Shown piece by piece: positions 44,018-51,524 of a stretch of 64,000 nucleotides of DNA. This DNA comes from Cyclobacteriaceae bacterium (GTDB lineage Bacteria; Bacteroidota; Bacteroidia; Cytophagales; Cyclobacteriaceae). Where the stretch lies: assembly GCA_028285445.1 (NCBI GenBank), contig JANQPQ010000005.1, forward strand, positions 1 through 64,000, read 5' to 3'. The position numbers and the translations under genes are program-made. Position 1 is the stretch's first letter; each line of letters begins with the position of its first letter. The notes below the pieces were generated by a model, which had not been told where the DNA came from, searched no databases, and saw only the letters and a program-made list of their open reading frames with translations.

Positions 44018-45455
44018 GTACAACCTCTCAATACAGCTTTGTGCTATTTCAGCATTTGTGCTTTCAGGTTTAGTAAAATACCTGGCTTTAGGGCAAACTA
44101 CCTATGCTAATGGTTGGGATGGATACTATTATATCATGCAGGCTCATTCCTGGCTGGAATTGGGCTACCTGCAATCATTAGATTACTCCATCATCTATCC
44201 TTACTTTACCGCAATTTCATACCTAATTGGAGATTATGTGCTGGCCTTCAAAGTTGGTACCGCCCTAATAGCTGCTACCTTGGCTACAGCCGTTTTCCTG
44301 CTTGTTAGGGATGGATCGGGAAGCCGATCCGTTGCCGCATTGGCAGCGGTATTAATCGTGTTTAGCCCAACATTAACCTACTTCTTAAGTCAATTTCCCA
44401 AGAATGCTATGGGATTGGTTTTCCTCGTTTTCTTCCTCAGGTCAGTGGGGAAGGGTAGGGTAATATGGGCTCTGGTATTTTTCGTACTTGCAATGTTAAC
44501 GCACCGGATGATTGCCGGCTTGTGTCTATTGGCGGTGGCTGCTTATTCGATTAGACAGCTGCATTGGAAGTGGTTGGTGCTTGGGGCTTTGCTTCTTTTC
44601 GGAATTTCATGGCTTCCGGGGGTGCTTCATATCAGTGATTTAGCCAGATTCCAGGGGCAGTTTTCCCATGTTCCACATTTTGCACCTTACGCATTCTGGC
44701 AACTATTTTCGAAATCCACATCTTTCTGGTGGGAATTGGAACTAATACTTCTTTCAATACTAATTATATATTTGATTATCAATTATTTAAGATCACACCA
44801 ATTATATAAAAAAGAGTTGCTGAAGGGAACGATATTACCGCTTTTGTTAGTAATAGCAGTCTTTCCGTTTTTTCGAATGGAAACCGGAAGCATGGGGTAT
44901 CGATTCTTTCTGATAGCGCCAGTTATTGCAATCATCTATGCCACTTCAACCATTAGGCTATCATTCAAATTGGCAACGATTCTCTCAGGAATTATTATTA
45001 TCACTTCCTTTTTCAGTTTTAAAGCTTACAATCCTAATCTTCATGACCCTCCGTACCGGTTATTTGAAGCAATTGTTGATCGATTAGAGCAGCAATACGA
45101 GAACTCTGGTTTCGAGTTGATAATTGCGGAAAAGTCTCTGGCCACAATGGTGATTTACAAGACGGACTTTGACGCCTTAAATTGGCAGCCTCCGCAAACC
45201 ACAGATTTAAGCAAAGTACTGAGAGTGGTTCATAACCTTGACTACATCCACTTCACTAAATATCTTTCACAACCAGAATTGAATGGCGTTACGAAATTGA
45301 CCACCAGCTACCATGCTATTCCGGAGACAACCTGGAGGAGTTTTCTGGACAAGGCTAAGGTTAGTAAAGATGAGGAAATGTTGAATAGAGTGGAGAGGGG
45401 AAATAACCCCTCCGAGGAGAGACCTTATTTTCTAAAGAAAGGCAAAGACCTGTGA
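43995..45455 (+). CDS. GT-C-like polytopic membrane protein, possible glycosyltransferase
   Basis: The protein has 486 residues and about 10-11 membrane helices in the first 350 residues, then a soluble C-terminal part (about 360-486). The first extracytoplasmic loop contains NGWDGYYYIMQAHSWLELG, with an acidic motif in the position of the catalytic aspartate of GT-C enzymes such as protein mannosyltransferases. A THRMIAG segment lies near 175-181. These features suggest a lipid-sugar-using glycosyltransferase facing the periplasm, but sequence similarity to a specific family is not certain. It overlaps the amidase gene by 23 bases and the next gene by GTGA. An AT-rich patch occurs at about 44755-44815. 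Confidence 0.75.
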   Translation: MGWSLRSRYNLSIQLCAISAFVLSGLVKYLALGQTTYANGWDGYYYIMQAHSWLELGYLQSLDYSIIYPYFTAISYLIGDYVLAFKVGTALIAATLATAVFLLVRDGSGSRSVAALAAVLIVFSPTLTYFLSQFPKNAMGLVFLVFFLRSVGKGRVIWALVFFVLAMLTHRMIAGLCLLAVAAYSIRQLHWKWLVLGALLLFGISWLPGVLHISDLARFQGQFSHVPHFAPYAFWQLFSKSTSFWWELELILLSILIIYLIINYLRSHQLYKKELLKGTILPLLLVIAVFPFFRMETGSMGYRFFLIAPVIAIIYATSTIRLSFKLATILSGIIIITSFFSFKAYNPNLHDPPYRLFEAIVDRLEQQYENSGFELIIAEKSLATMVIYKTDFDALNWQPPQTTDLSKVLRVVHNLDYIHFTKYLSQPELNGVTKLTTSYHAIPETTWRSFLDKAKVSKDEEMLNRVERGNNPSEERPYFLKKGKDL

Positions 45456-46756
45456 AGAAGCTAAAGGTAATTGTATATACTACCCTCTATCGGGCAGGTG
45501 GTGACAAGTTTAAAAGGGTCGCTGAGACAATGGCGCGCTCAATTGACAATTCGGAATCAAGGGTAATTTGCCAGGCAGTAGAATCCAAGGAAGATCTTAA
45601 ACAGTTGTTTTCTTCCCTGGCATCCACAAATCGGCAAATGGATGAGTTCCATTTTGTAGGGCATTCGGGCATGTACGGGCCAATGTTTGGTTCGGTGGAA
45701 TACCCCGAACAATTCAGTCCACATGAGTTGAAGACCATGTCGATACCATTTGCCCAGTCTGCTGAAGCTTCATTCCACTGCTGTCGATCAGCGAGATGGT
45801 TTGCACCTTATTTTGCCAGAGTGCAGAAGGTCAAGACCCGAGGGTACCATTGGTATACTACTTTTTCGTCTCGGGAAGACCGGTATAAACTTCCGGCGTT
45901 CAAAAAACCAAATCAGGACTTATACTGCTTCGGTTGCCCTGGTAACAAGTCGCACGGGCCTGTGGCTTCTCTAAAGAAATTGCTTGGCCTAATGCCAGCG
46001 GAGCAGCTGAAGGAATTTGATTTGGAATCGGAGGAAGTAGACACAAGTTACAACGAGGTTGCTGATCTTTATGCGAAGACCTTTTCAGATATTAAGGTTC
46101 GAAGGGATGAATTTTCATGGCTCATGAAACACTTTCCTAAGAGAGATGGTATTAAGATGCTTGATATCGGTTGCGGGAATGGTGCCTTACTGAGGGCCCT
46201 CCATACTGAAATTGCTCATGGCGTTGGTGTGGATGTTTCAGAAAGGTTACTTGATCATGCGCAGAAGGCAAGTGTGAATTTCCAGAACCTGGAGTTTGAG
46301 CAAATCAATGGACCGCAGTTGCCTTTTGAGGAAGATTCGTTCGATGTTGTGGTTTCACTACTGTCATTTCGATACTTAGATTGGGATCCTGTTATGACTG
46401 AAATAGAAAGGGTGCTGAAAAGAGAAGGGAAATTGATTATTATCGATATGGTTACTGCCCCGGTTTCATTTTATGAGATTCCTCTCTTTATTAAAAGCAA
46501 AGTAAAAAACTACATTGATCGCCTGAAAAACCCCGAATTCCACAAGCATTTAAGCATGCTAGTCGGCCATCCCGGTTGGAAACGGATGTTAACCTATAAC
46601 CCAATTCGCTCACAGCACGAGATGAAATGGTATTTGGAAAGTAGATTTCCTAATCGAAAAGTAGAAGTGATTAATGTTGGCTACCACTCCAGAATACTGG
46701 CCTTTCAGTCAGGGGATATGACTAACACCGCCAACATAAAGCTATCTTACCCTTGA
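45452..46756 (+). CDS. Methyltransferase with unrecognised, possibly caspase-like N-terminal domain
   Basis: The protein has 434 residues and uses a GTG start that overlaps the preceding stop as GTGA. Residues about 230-370 form a class I SAM-dependent methyltransferase with motif I MLDIGCGNGALLRAL (236-250), an acidic motif II in GVGVDVS and the later FDVVVSLLSFRYLDWD, as in type 11 methyltransferases. The N-terminal 1-190 does not match a family I know. It has a hydrophobic strand ending in H71 (FHFVGHSG) and a second strand ending in C110-C111 (ASFHCCRSA). That spacing resembles the His-Cys dyad of caspase/CHAT-type peptidases. The fusion is therefore unusual; the N-domain assignment is a hypothesis. 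Confidence 0.8.
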   Translation: MKKLKVIVYTTLYRAGGDKFKRVAETMARSIDNSESRVICQAVESKEDLKQLFSSLASTNRQMDEFHFVGHSGMYGPMFGSVEYPEQFSPHELKTMSIPFAQSAEASFHCCRSARWFAPYFARVQKVKTRGYHWYTTFSSREDRYKLPAFKKPNQDLYCFGCPGNKSHGPVASLKKLLGLMPAEQLKEFDLESEEVDTSYNEVADLYAKTFSDIKVRRDEFSWLMKHFPKRDGIKMLDIGCGNGALLRALHTEIAHGVGVDVSERLLDHAQKASVNFQNLEFEQINGPQLPFEEDSFDVVVSLLSFRYLDWDPVMTEIERVLKREGKLIIIDMVTAPVSFYEIPLFIKSKVKNYIDRLKNPEFHKHLSMLVGHPGWKRMLTYNPIRSQHEMKWYLESRFPNRKVEVINVGYHSRILAFQSGDMTNTANIKLSYP

Positions 46757-47517
46757 GTTACCCTTTGGCCATATACGATTACGGCATTGGTGGTGTAGAT
46801 CTACTTAAGAGGTTGAAGTCTGTTTCTCCTGATCTGCCAACCTTGTACTTTTCCGATTCAGGTGCAATACCCTATGGTAAGCTTTCTAAATTGCAATTAA
46901 GGAAAAGAGTGAATAACGTTTTGGCCTTTCTTTTTCAGCATGGAGCCAAACATGTCGTCATTGCTTGTCATTCTGCCAGTTCGGTTGTAGAAAGCAGAGA
47001 TACACGTATTACCACCATTACCGATGCTACAGTTAAGGCTGCATTACAGAAAAATTTTGGTGAAATAGGTGTGATAGGGGGTGGAAGAACAGTTAGAAGC
47101 GGCATATATAGACAAGCCCTGCAGGCTGAAGGGCTTTTGGTGAAGCAGAGAAATGCCCAGATATTGTCGATTCTAATCGAGAGAGGAGAAGTAAGCACAG
47201 AGGCTGTAAAAGAGGAAGTCAGAAAAATTCTCAACCCCTTACAATCGGTCGATGCAGTTTTGCTGGCATGCACTCACTATGCTGCCCTCGCCGACCTGCT
47301 TAGGAGTGAGATAAACTGCAAAGAAGTGATTGATCCTGTGTTGGAGATAGTTGAGGAGCTAAGGACTTTAATTCTTGATAAACCGCCTGGTAGCCAACCT
47401 GATCTTTATTTAACCACTGGCGATATTTCTCTAATGAAGAATGCCTCAAAGGCTGCCTTTAATTGGCCAATTGCCAGCGTGCAAAAAGTAGGTATGGACT
47501 TGTCCATGATTGCCTGA
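46753..47517 (+). CDS. Glutamate/aspartate racemase family protein (MurI-like, divergent)
   Basis: The protein has 254 residues and uses a TTG start overlapping the previous stop (TTGA). The MurI layout is clear: IYDYGIGGVDLLKRL with D9, YFSDSGAIPYG, the first catalytic cysteine C72 in IACHSAS and the second C173 in LLACTHYAAL with H175. In true MurI the first motif is CNTA, so N is replaced by H and T by S. Both cysteines and the histidine are kept, so racemase activity is possible, but with altered substrate preference. It may supply D-amino acids or act on another substrate. It is the last gene of the overlapping cluster. Confidence 0.85.
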   Translation: MSYPLAIYDYGIGGVDLLKRLKSVSPDLPTLYFSDSGAIPYGKLSKLQLRKRVNNVLAFLFQHGAKHVVIACHSASSVVESRDTRITTITDATVKAALQKNFGEIGVIGGGRTVRSGIYRQALQAEGLLVKQRNAQILSILIERGEVSTEAVKEEVRKILNPLQSVDAVLLACTHYAALADLLRSEINCKEVIDPVLEIVEELRTLILDKPPGSQPDLYLTTGDISLMKNASKAAFNWPIASVQKVGMDLSMIA

Positions 47518-47657
47518 CCACGGGGCCGAGGGTGCTCAATTAGGTCCAAGGGGCATAAATACCGAAAAGAGGCCGTTATTCCGCGATATTCTCACTACAT
47601 TGGTGGTAGATAATACGTTCATTACGCGCGACTTACAGTAAAGAACCTTAAAATCAT

Positions 47658-47924
47658 ATGGGAAGAAAGAACTTTAACGCATTCATCAAAAAACAAAAGG
47701 AAGAGAGAAAAAGAAAGAGGAAAGAAGAGAAGAAGCAAAAGAAGGAGGAGAGGAGAAGCCAGGAGACCAGTGGAAAATTAGAGGACATGCTGGCCTATGT
47801 TGATGAATACGGTAATATCACTTCCGAATCGCCCGAAGAAAGGGAAGCCAAGAAAGCTGCAGAAGCTCGAGCAAAAGAAGCCGAAGAGAAGGCTAAGAGA
47901 AGTGGCAATCAGGACTCAAACTAG
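47658..47924 (+). CDS. Highly charged small protein (lysine/glutamate-rich)
   Basis: The product has 88 residues: a basic N-terminus MGRKNFNAFIKKQKEE, a stretch of alternating K/R and E residues (about 10-40) likely to form a long helix, then SGKLEDMLAYVDEYGNITSESPEE, and an acidic-basic C-terminal helix. It resembles the N-terminal part of Bacteroidota proteins that carry a cold-shock domain after the DM-AYVDE-GNI motif, but here the protein ends without that domain. It could bind nucleic acids or ribosomes. The match is from memory of the motif and not from a search. It lies alone in a 140-base upstream gap. Confidence 0.7.
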   Translation: MGRKNFNAFIKKQKEERKRKRKEEKKQKKEERRSQETSGKLEDMLAYVDEYGNITSESPEEREAKKAAEARAKEAEEKAKRSGNQDSN

Positions 47925-47974
47925 GTCCGCTTTCACCCAACTATAGAATAACTCACTTCTCCCCCGCATTAATC

Positions 47975-50614
47975 CTATTCATCTCTAATGGAACTAATTG
48001 GGCTGCCAAACGACGCCTTAAGTGACTGGTAGCTTATTGCCAGCATGGCAATAACCAGGGACAGCGCACCACTTGCCAGGAATGCCCACCATGGTACTGC
48101 GATTCTATATGCGAACTCCGCAAGCCAGCTTTCCATCACGAAATAGGCCAAGGGAGAGGCGATGAGCAGAGCTATTACAACGAGTATAACGAAGTCTCTA
48201 CTAACGGTTTGCAATAAAGTGGTAACACTTGCTCCAAGCACCTTTCTAATACCGATTTCCTTTACTCGCTGCTGAGCGGCGAAAGTAGCCAGGCCGAATA
48301 GGCCCAGGCAGGCAATAATTATTGAAATCACTGAAAAGATGATGAATACGGACTTGAAGCCTTCTTCCAGGCGATACTGGTCCTTAATGTCTTCGTTCAT
48401 GAAGGTATACTCTAACGGAACGTTTGGTAGTACTTTTTGCCAACTATTTTCCAGATGAGCGATTACTTGCTCCTGTTGCCTAAGGTTGGCCCTAATTGTA
48501 ATTTGATCGTAGCGAGCACCCCTTAATGGAAGTATGCGAAGTGCTTCGACGTTCTTCCTCAGCCCTTCAAAATGAAAATCCTTTACCACACCAACAACAC
48601 TACGCTGACGATCTCCTTGTCCAAAGCGCTTTCCTATGGCGTCCTGTACACTAGTCCAGCCAAATGTTCTAACAGCAGCTTCGTTTACCACTACAGATTG
48701 GAGGCTATCTGCTGGAAAATTCCTTGAGTAAAATCTGCCAGCGACTATTTCCATGTCGAAGGTTGCGGCGTAATCCGGATCGACCCACATGTGGTACAAG
48801 CTAGAGGACACCATTTCGCCATCGCCGTTTTCAACCAAAGTAATACCGTTACTCAAACCAGCTACGGGATAGGCCCTGCGATGGCCAGAAACAGCTGTAA
48901 TATTCGGGCTGCTCAGGAGTTCGTTCTTCAGTACATCAAAATTATCTCTAACTTCTTGCAGGCCCCTGAAATTTATTCGCAGGATCTCATCTGTTTTCAT
49001 CCCCAGATCTTTATTGGCCATAAAAGTCAATTGTGATTGAACTGTAAAAATGAAAATGAGCAAAGCCACTGTGGCTACGAATTGAAAAACGATGAGAGCT
49101 TTTCTTACCCAATTTCCTTTAATACTACTCCTGAAGTTCCCTTTCAAAACAGATGTGGACTTAAATGATGAGAGTACAAATGCGGGATAAACCCCCGCCA
49201 GCAGGCTAACGGTGAGGGTGAGGGCAGACACCAGAATTACAAACTTTAGATTAAAGTAATTATCAAATATTTTTCCTGTAAAGTCTTGAAAACCTGGTAG
49301 TAATAGATGAACAGTAACTAAAGCAGTTGCGGTAGCCATAGTGACAAGTAGCAGGGATTCAGTGAGGAATTGCCATATCAGATGTCCACGGTAGGCGCCA
49401 TTTACCTTTCTTACCCCAATTTCTTTGGCCCTGGAAATTGAGTTGGCTGTGGCAAGGTTCATGTAGTTAATACAGGCCAGAAGCAGCACAATCAGCCCAA
49501 CTGTGCCAAATGCATACACCAATTCCATACTGCCATTGTTAGAGTGGTCATACCTTAGTTGTGACTTAAGGTGAATATCTTCCAGAGGCTGTAAAAAGTA
49601 GCTATACTTAACCTCAAGGGTATCCTGAAGTCCGCCTGAATATTCCCACACTACGTCATTTACCTTTTCCTCTAAATCGATCATTTTCGCGCCTTCCGCG
49701 GCAAGCAAATAGGTATGAAACCAACCACCGATCCAAATGTTATCCATATTCGTCGAGCCCCATACATCCCGAAGAAACTGCATGGGTATAATAAAGTCGA
49801 AGTCTAGTTGGCTGTTTTTGGGCGGGTTGGCGGCGACGGCAGTAACAAACATACTGTGTTCGCCATCCATCAGCATTTGCTGGCCAATAGGGTCTTCTTC
49901 ACCAAAATACTTCTTGGCAATTCTTTCTGTAATAACAACTGAGTGTGTAGAGGAGAGGGCTTTTTCGGGATTTCCTTTCAGTAGTTTGAAATCAAAAATA
50001 TCAAAGAAGGTAGAATCTGCCAATCGCATATTCGTTTCGAAGAAATTCTTGTCTCCAACCTGGATCTGACTGCTATTTCTACCTACTCTAACTCCGCTTT
50101 CAATTTGTGCCACAATTAGTGGTAATTGAGAGCCCAGTGCTGGCCCGGACGGCGCCTGACTAAAAGATTCACTGCTGCTTTCAAAAGAGTTCGAGACTCT
50201 GTAGATACGATGAGACTTTTCATGGAATTGGTCGAAGGTTAGTTCATCATTAATCCACAAGTAGATGAGTAGAAAGCTGGCCATACCAGTGGCGAGGCCG
50301 ATAACGTTGAGGCTTGTAGTAAGCCTGTTCTTCAATACTGATCTTAATGAACTTTTGAAGTTGTTGTGAATCATTGCTATTGGATTTAGATAAGATTTGA
50401 GTTTTTCGTTTTTGACAACATAGGGTTTGAGCAAACGCAATACATCTACCACATACATGATATTAGCTACCTGGCGACCCCTGGCTTGTAGCCTTCGGCT
50501 GTAATATTCATATAGGTCTCCTTCGATGTCTTCATAGAGTTCTTCTTTGCAGAACCACCATAGAAAGCGTTGTGCCCAGACCGGGGGCTGATCTATTTGC
50601 TTAGAACTAGGCAT
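47975..50614 (-). CDS. FtsX/MacB-type permease with permease prefix domain
   Basis: The protein has 879 residues. The N-terminal prefix domain (about 8-75) has PPVWAQRFLWWFCKEEL and GDLYEYYSRRLQARG. Then follow a helix (about 102-122), a periplasmic MacB_PCD domain, three helices with SRAKEIGVRKVNGAY, a second periplasmic domain and the final helices with QRVKEIGIRKVLGAS, ending PISSIRDE. It is full length. Like the other permeases here it has no ATPase neighbour. It overlaps its PadR gene by 8 bases and forms a mirror image of the PadR-permease pair at 51177-54150. The two permeases have the same length (879) and are probably paralogues from a duplication. Confidence 0.92.
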   Translation of the reverse strand: MPSSKQIDQPPVWAQRFLWWFCKEELYEDIEGDLYEYYSRRLQARGRQVANIMYVVDVLRLLKPYVVKNEKLKSYLNPIAMIHNNFKSSLRSVLKNRLTTSLNVIGLATGMASFLLIYLWINDELTFDQFHEKSHRIYRVSNSFESSSESFSQAPSGPALGSQLPLIVAQIESGVRVGRNSSQIQVGDKNFFETNMRLADSTFFDIFDFKLLKGNPEKALSSTHSVVITERIAKKYFGEEDPIGQQMLMDGEHSMFVTAVAANPPKNSQLDFDFIIPMQFLRDVWGSTNMDNIWIGGWFHTYLLAAEGAKMIDLEEKVNDVVWEYSGGLQDTLEVKYSYFLQPLEDIHLKSQLRYDHSNNGSMELVYAFGTVGLIVLLLACINYMNLATANSISRAKEIGVRKVNGAYRGHLIWQFLTESLLLVTMATATALVTVHLLLPGFQDFTGKIFDNYFNLKFVILVSALTLTVSLLAGVYPAFVLSSFKSTSVLKGNFRSSIKGNWVRKALIVFQFVATVALLIFIFTVQSQLTFMANKDLGMKTDEILRINFRGLQEVRDNFDVLKNELLSSPNITAVSGHRRAYPVAGLSNGITLVENGDGEMVSSSLYHMWVDPDYAATFDMEIVAGRFYSRNFPADSLQSVVVNEAAVRTFGWTSVQDAIGKRFGQGDRQRSVVGVVKDFHFEGLRKNVEALRILPLRGARYDQITIRANLRQQEQVIAHLENSWQKVLPNVPLEYTFMNEDIKDQYRLEEGFKSVFIIFSVISIIIACLGLFGLATFAAQQRVKEIGIRKVLGASVTTLLQTVSRDFVILVVIALLIASPLAYFVMESWLAEFAYRIAVPWWAFLASGALSLVIAMLAISYQSLKASFGSPISSIRDE

Positions 50615-50933
50615 GGTTGGTTTTGGGGATGAGCTCCCAAAGTTGATTTCTTTGGTTTCTTACCGATTCAATGGCAGCCATTCCAGCCCTTGTTACTGTG
50701 AAAATTCTTTTCCTGCGGCCACCACGGCTTTCAGTAGCTCCTTTAAGCTCAGAGGTTACAAATCCTTTCTTCGCAAGACGGTGTAGAGCAGCGTGTACAA
50801 CACTGTGTACTACCGATCGGTTGGTACGTGCTTTTATCTCATCGGCAATTGCTATGCTATAGGCCTCTTCCATTAGAGATGCCGTAACTAGTAGTACTAA
50901 TTCTTCAAATTCTCCCAGGTTGGTTCCTTTCAT
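50607..50933 (-). CDS. PadR-family transcriptional regulator
   Basis: This 108-residue winged-helix protein starts MKGTNLGEFEELVLLVTASL, the PadR helix 1, with recognition segment VVHSVVHAALHRLAKKGFVTS and wing RRKRIFTVTRAGMAAIES. It heads the two-gene operon with the 879-residue permease at 47975. It is divergent from another PadR gene at 51177. The intergenic region holds dyad repeats that begin 22 bases from this gene's ATG, typical of an autoregulated PadR operator. It is expected to repress its own operon and possibly the neighbouring one. Confidence 0.93.
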   Translation of the reverse strand: MKGTNLGEFEELVLLVTASLMEEAYSIAIADEIKARTNRSVVHSVVHAALHRLAKKGFVTSELKGATESRGGRRKRIFTVTRAGMAAIESVRNQRNQLWELIPKTNHA

Positions 50934-50955
50934 TGTGTTAAGCTTAGATTAGTGT

Positions 50956-51015
50956 CTTATTTGTATACATACGAAGGGGACACAAATAAGATTCGTATTT
51001 GTATACATTAATAAG
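50956..51015. promoter_or_regulatory. Inverted pair of TTCGTAT/TGTATACA dyads, likely PadR operators
   Basis: Copy A (50956-50975) read on the minus strand and copy B (50992-51015) read on the plus strand have the same order of blocks: TTCGTAT, GTATACA, AATAAG. Copy B has two TT insertions between the blocks. Each copy contains the 8-bp palindrome TGTATACA (50962-50969 and 51000-51007). The arrangement lies 22 bases upstream of the minus-strand PadR gene. It is a strong candidate for a dimer-binding operator controlling that gene and perhaps both divergent operons. Confidence 0.65.
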
Positions 51016-51117
51016 CTTTCACCGGAAAGAACAATGACTTGGATGGTTTCTGCCAGGGGGAGAGGCCACCGTCTCCTTTAGGGCTCCAAAAAAATTCTGA
51101 CTTTTACTTGTAACCAA

Positions 51118-51166
51118 TTTTCGTATTTGTAGTATATGCTATAGACATGTTCTACATATACGAAAA
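51118..51166. promoter_or_regulatory. Long dyad upstream of the PadR gene at 51177, likely operator
   Basis: TTTTCGTATTTGTA (51118-51131) and TACATATACGAAAA (51153-51166) form an inverted repeat with 13 of 14 matching bases and a 21-base spacer. The left arm contains TTCGTATTTGTA, a 12-bp exact repeat of 50992-51003. It ends 10 bases before the ATG at 51177, so a bound protein would block transcription or translation start. An autoregulatory PadR site is the simplest reading. Confidence 0.65.
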
Positions 51167-51176
51167 TTGACCTATT

Positions 51177-51524
51177 ATGAAAGGTACCCAACTAGGTGAG
51201 TTCGAAGAATTAGTTCTGCTTACAGTAGGGGTGCTATACCCCGATGCATATGGCCTTAGTATTAGGGACGAGATTATTGAACAAACCGGAAGAAATGTTG
51301 CTATCGGTGCGGTTCACTCGGCTCTGAGCAGGCTTGAGGAGAAGGGATTTCTAAAATCGGGCCTGGCGGAAGCTACCCACGAACGGGGTGGCCGCCGTAA
51401 GCGGCTTTTCCACATTACTGCCAATGGCAAGCAAGCCATGCAGCGCAATAGGGAACTTAGAAATAAGCTGTGGAGCAAAATTCCGGACTTAGCCTGGAAA
51501 TCGATAAAGTATGACGTCAGATAG
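51177..51524 (+). CDS. PadR-family transcriptional regulator
   Basis: This 115-residue protein starts MKGTQLGEFEELVLLTVGVL, with recognition segment VAIGAVHSALSRLEEKGFLKS and wing RRKRLFHITANGKQAM. It is the PadR paired with the permease at 51511, overlapping it by 14 bases. Its ATG lies 10 bases after a near-perfect dyad, so autorepression is likely. The protein is clearly paralogous to those at 27770 and 50607, and the two divergent genes share repeat sequences between them. Confidence 0.93.
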   Translation: MKGTQLGEFEELVLLTVGVLYPDAYGLSIRDEIIEQTGRNVAIGAVHSALSRLEEKGFLKSGLAEATHERGGRRKRLFHITANGKQAMQRNRELRNKLWSKIPDLAWKSIKYDVR

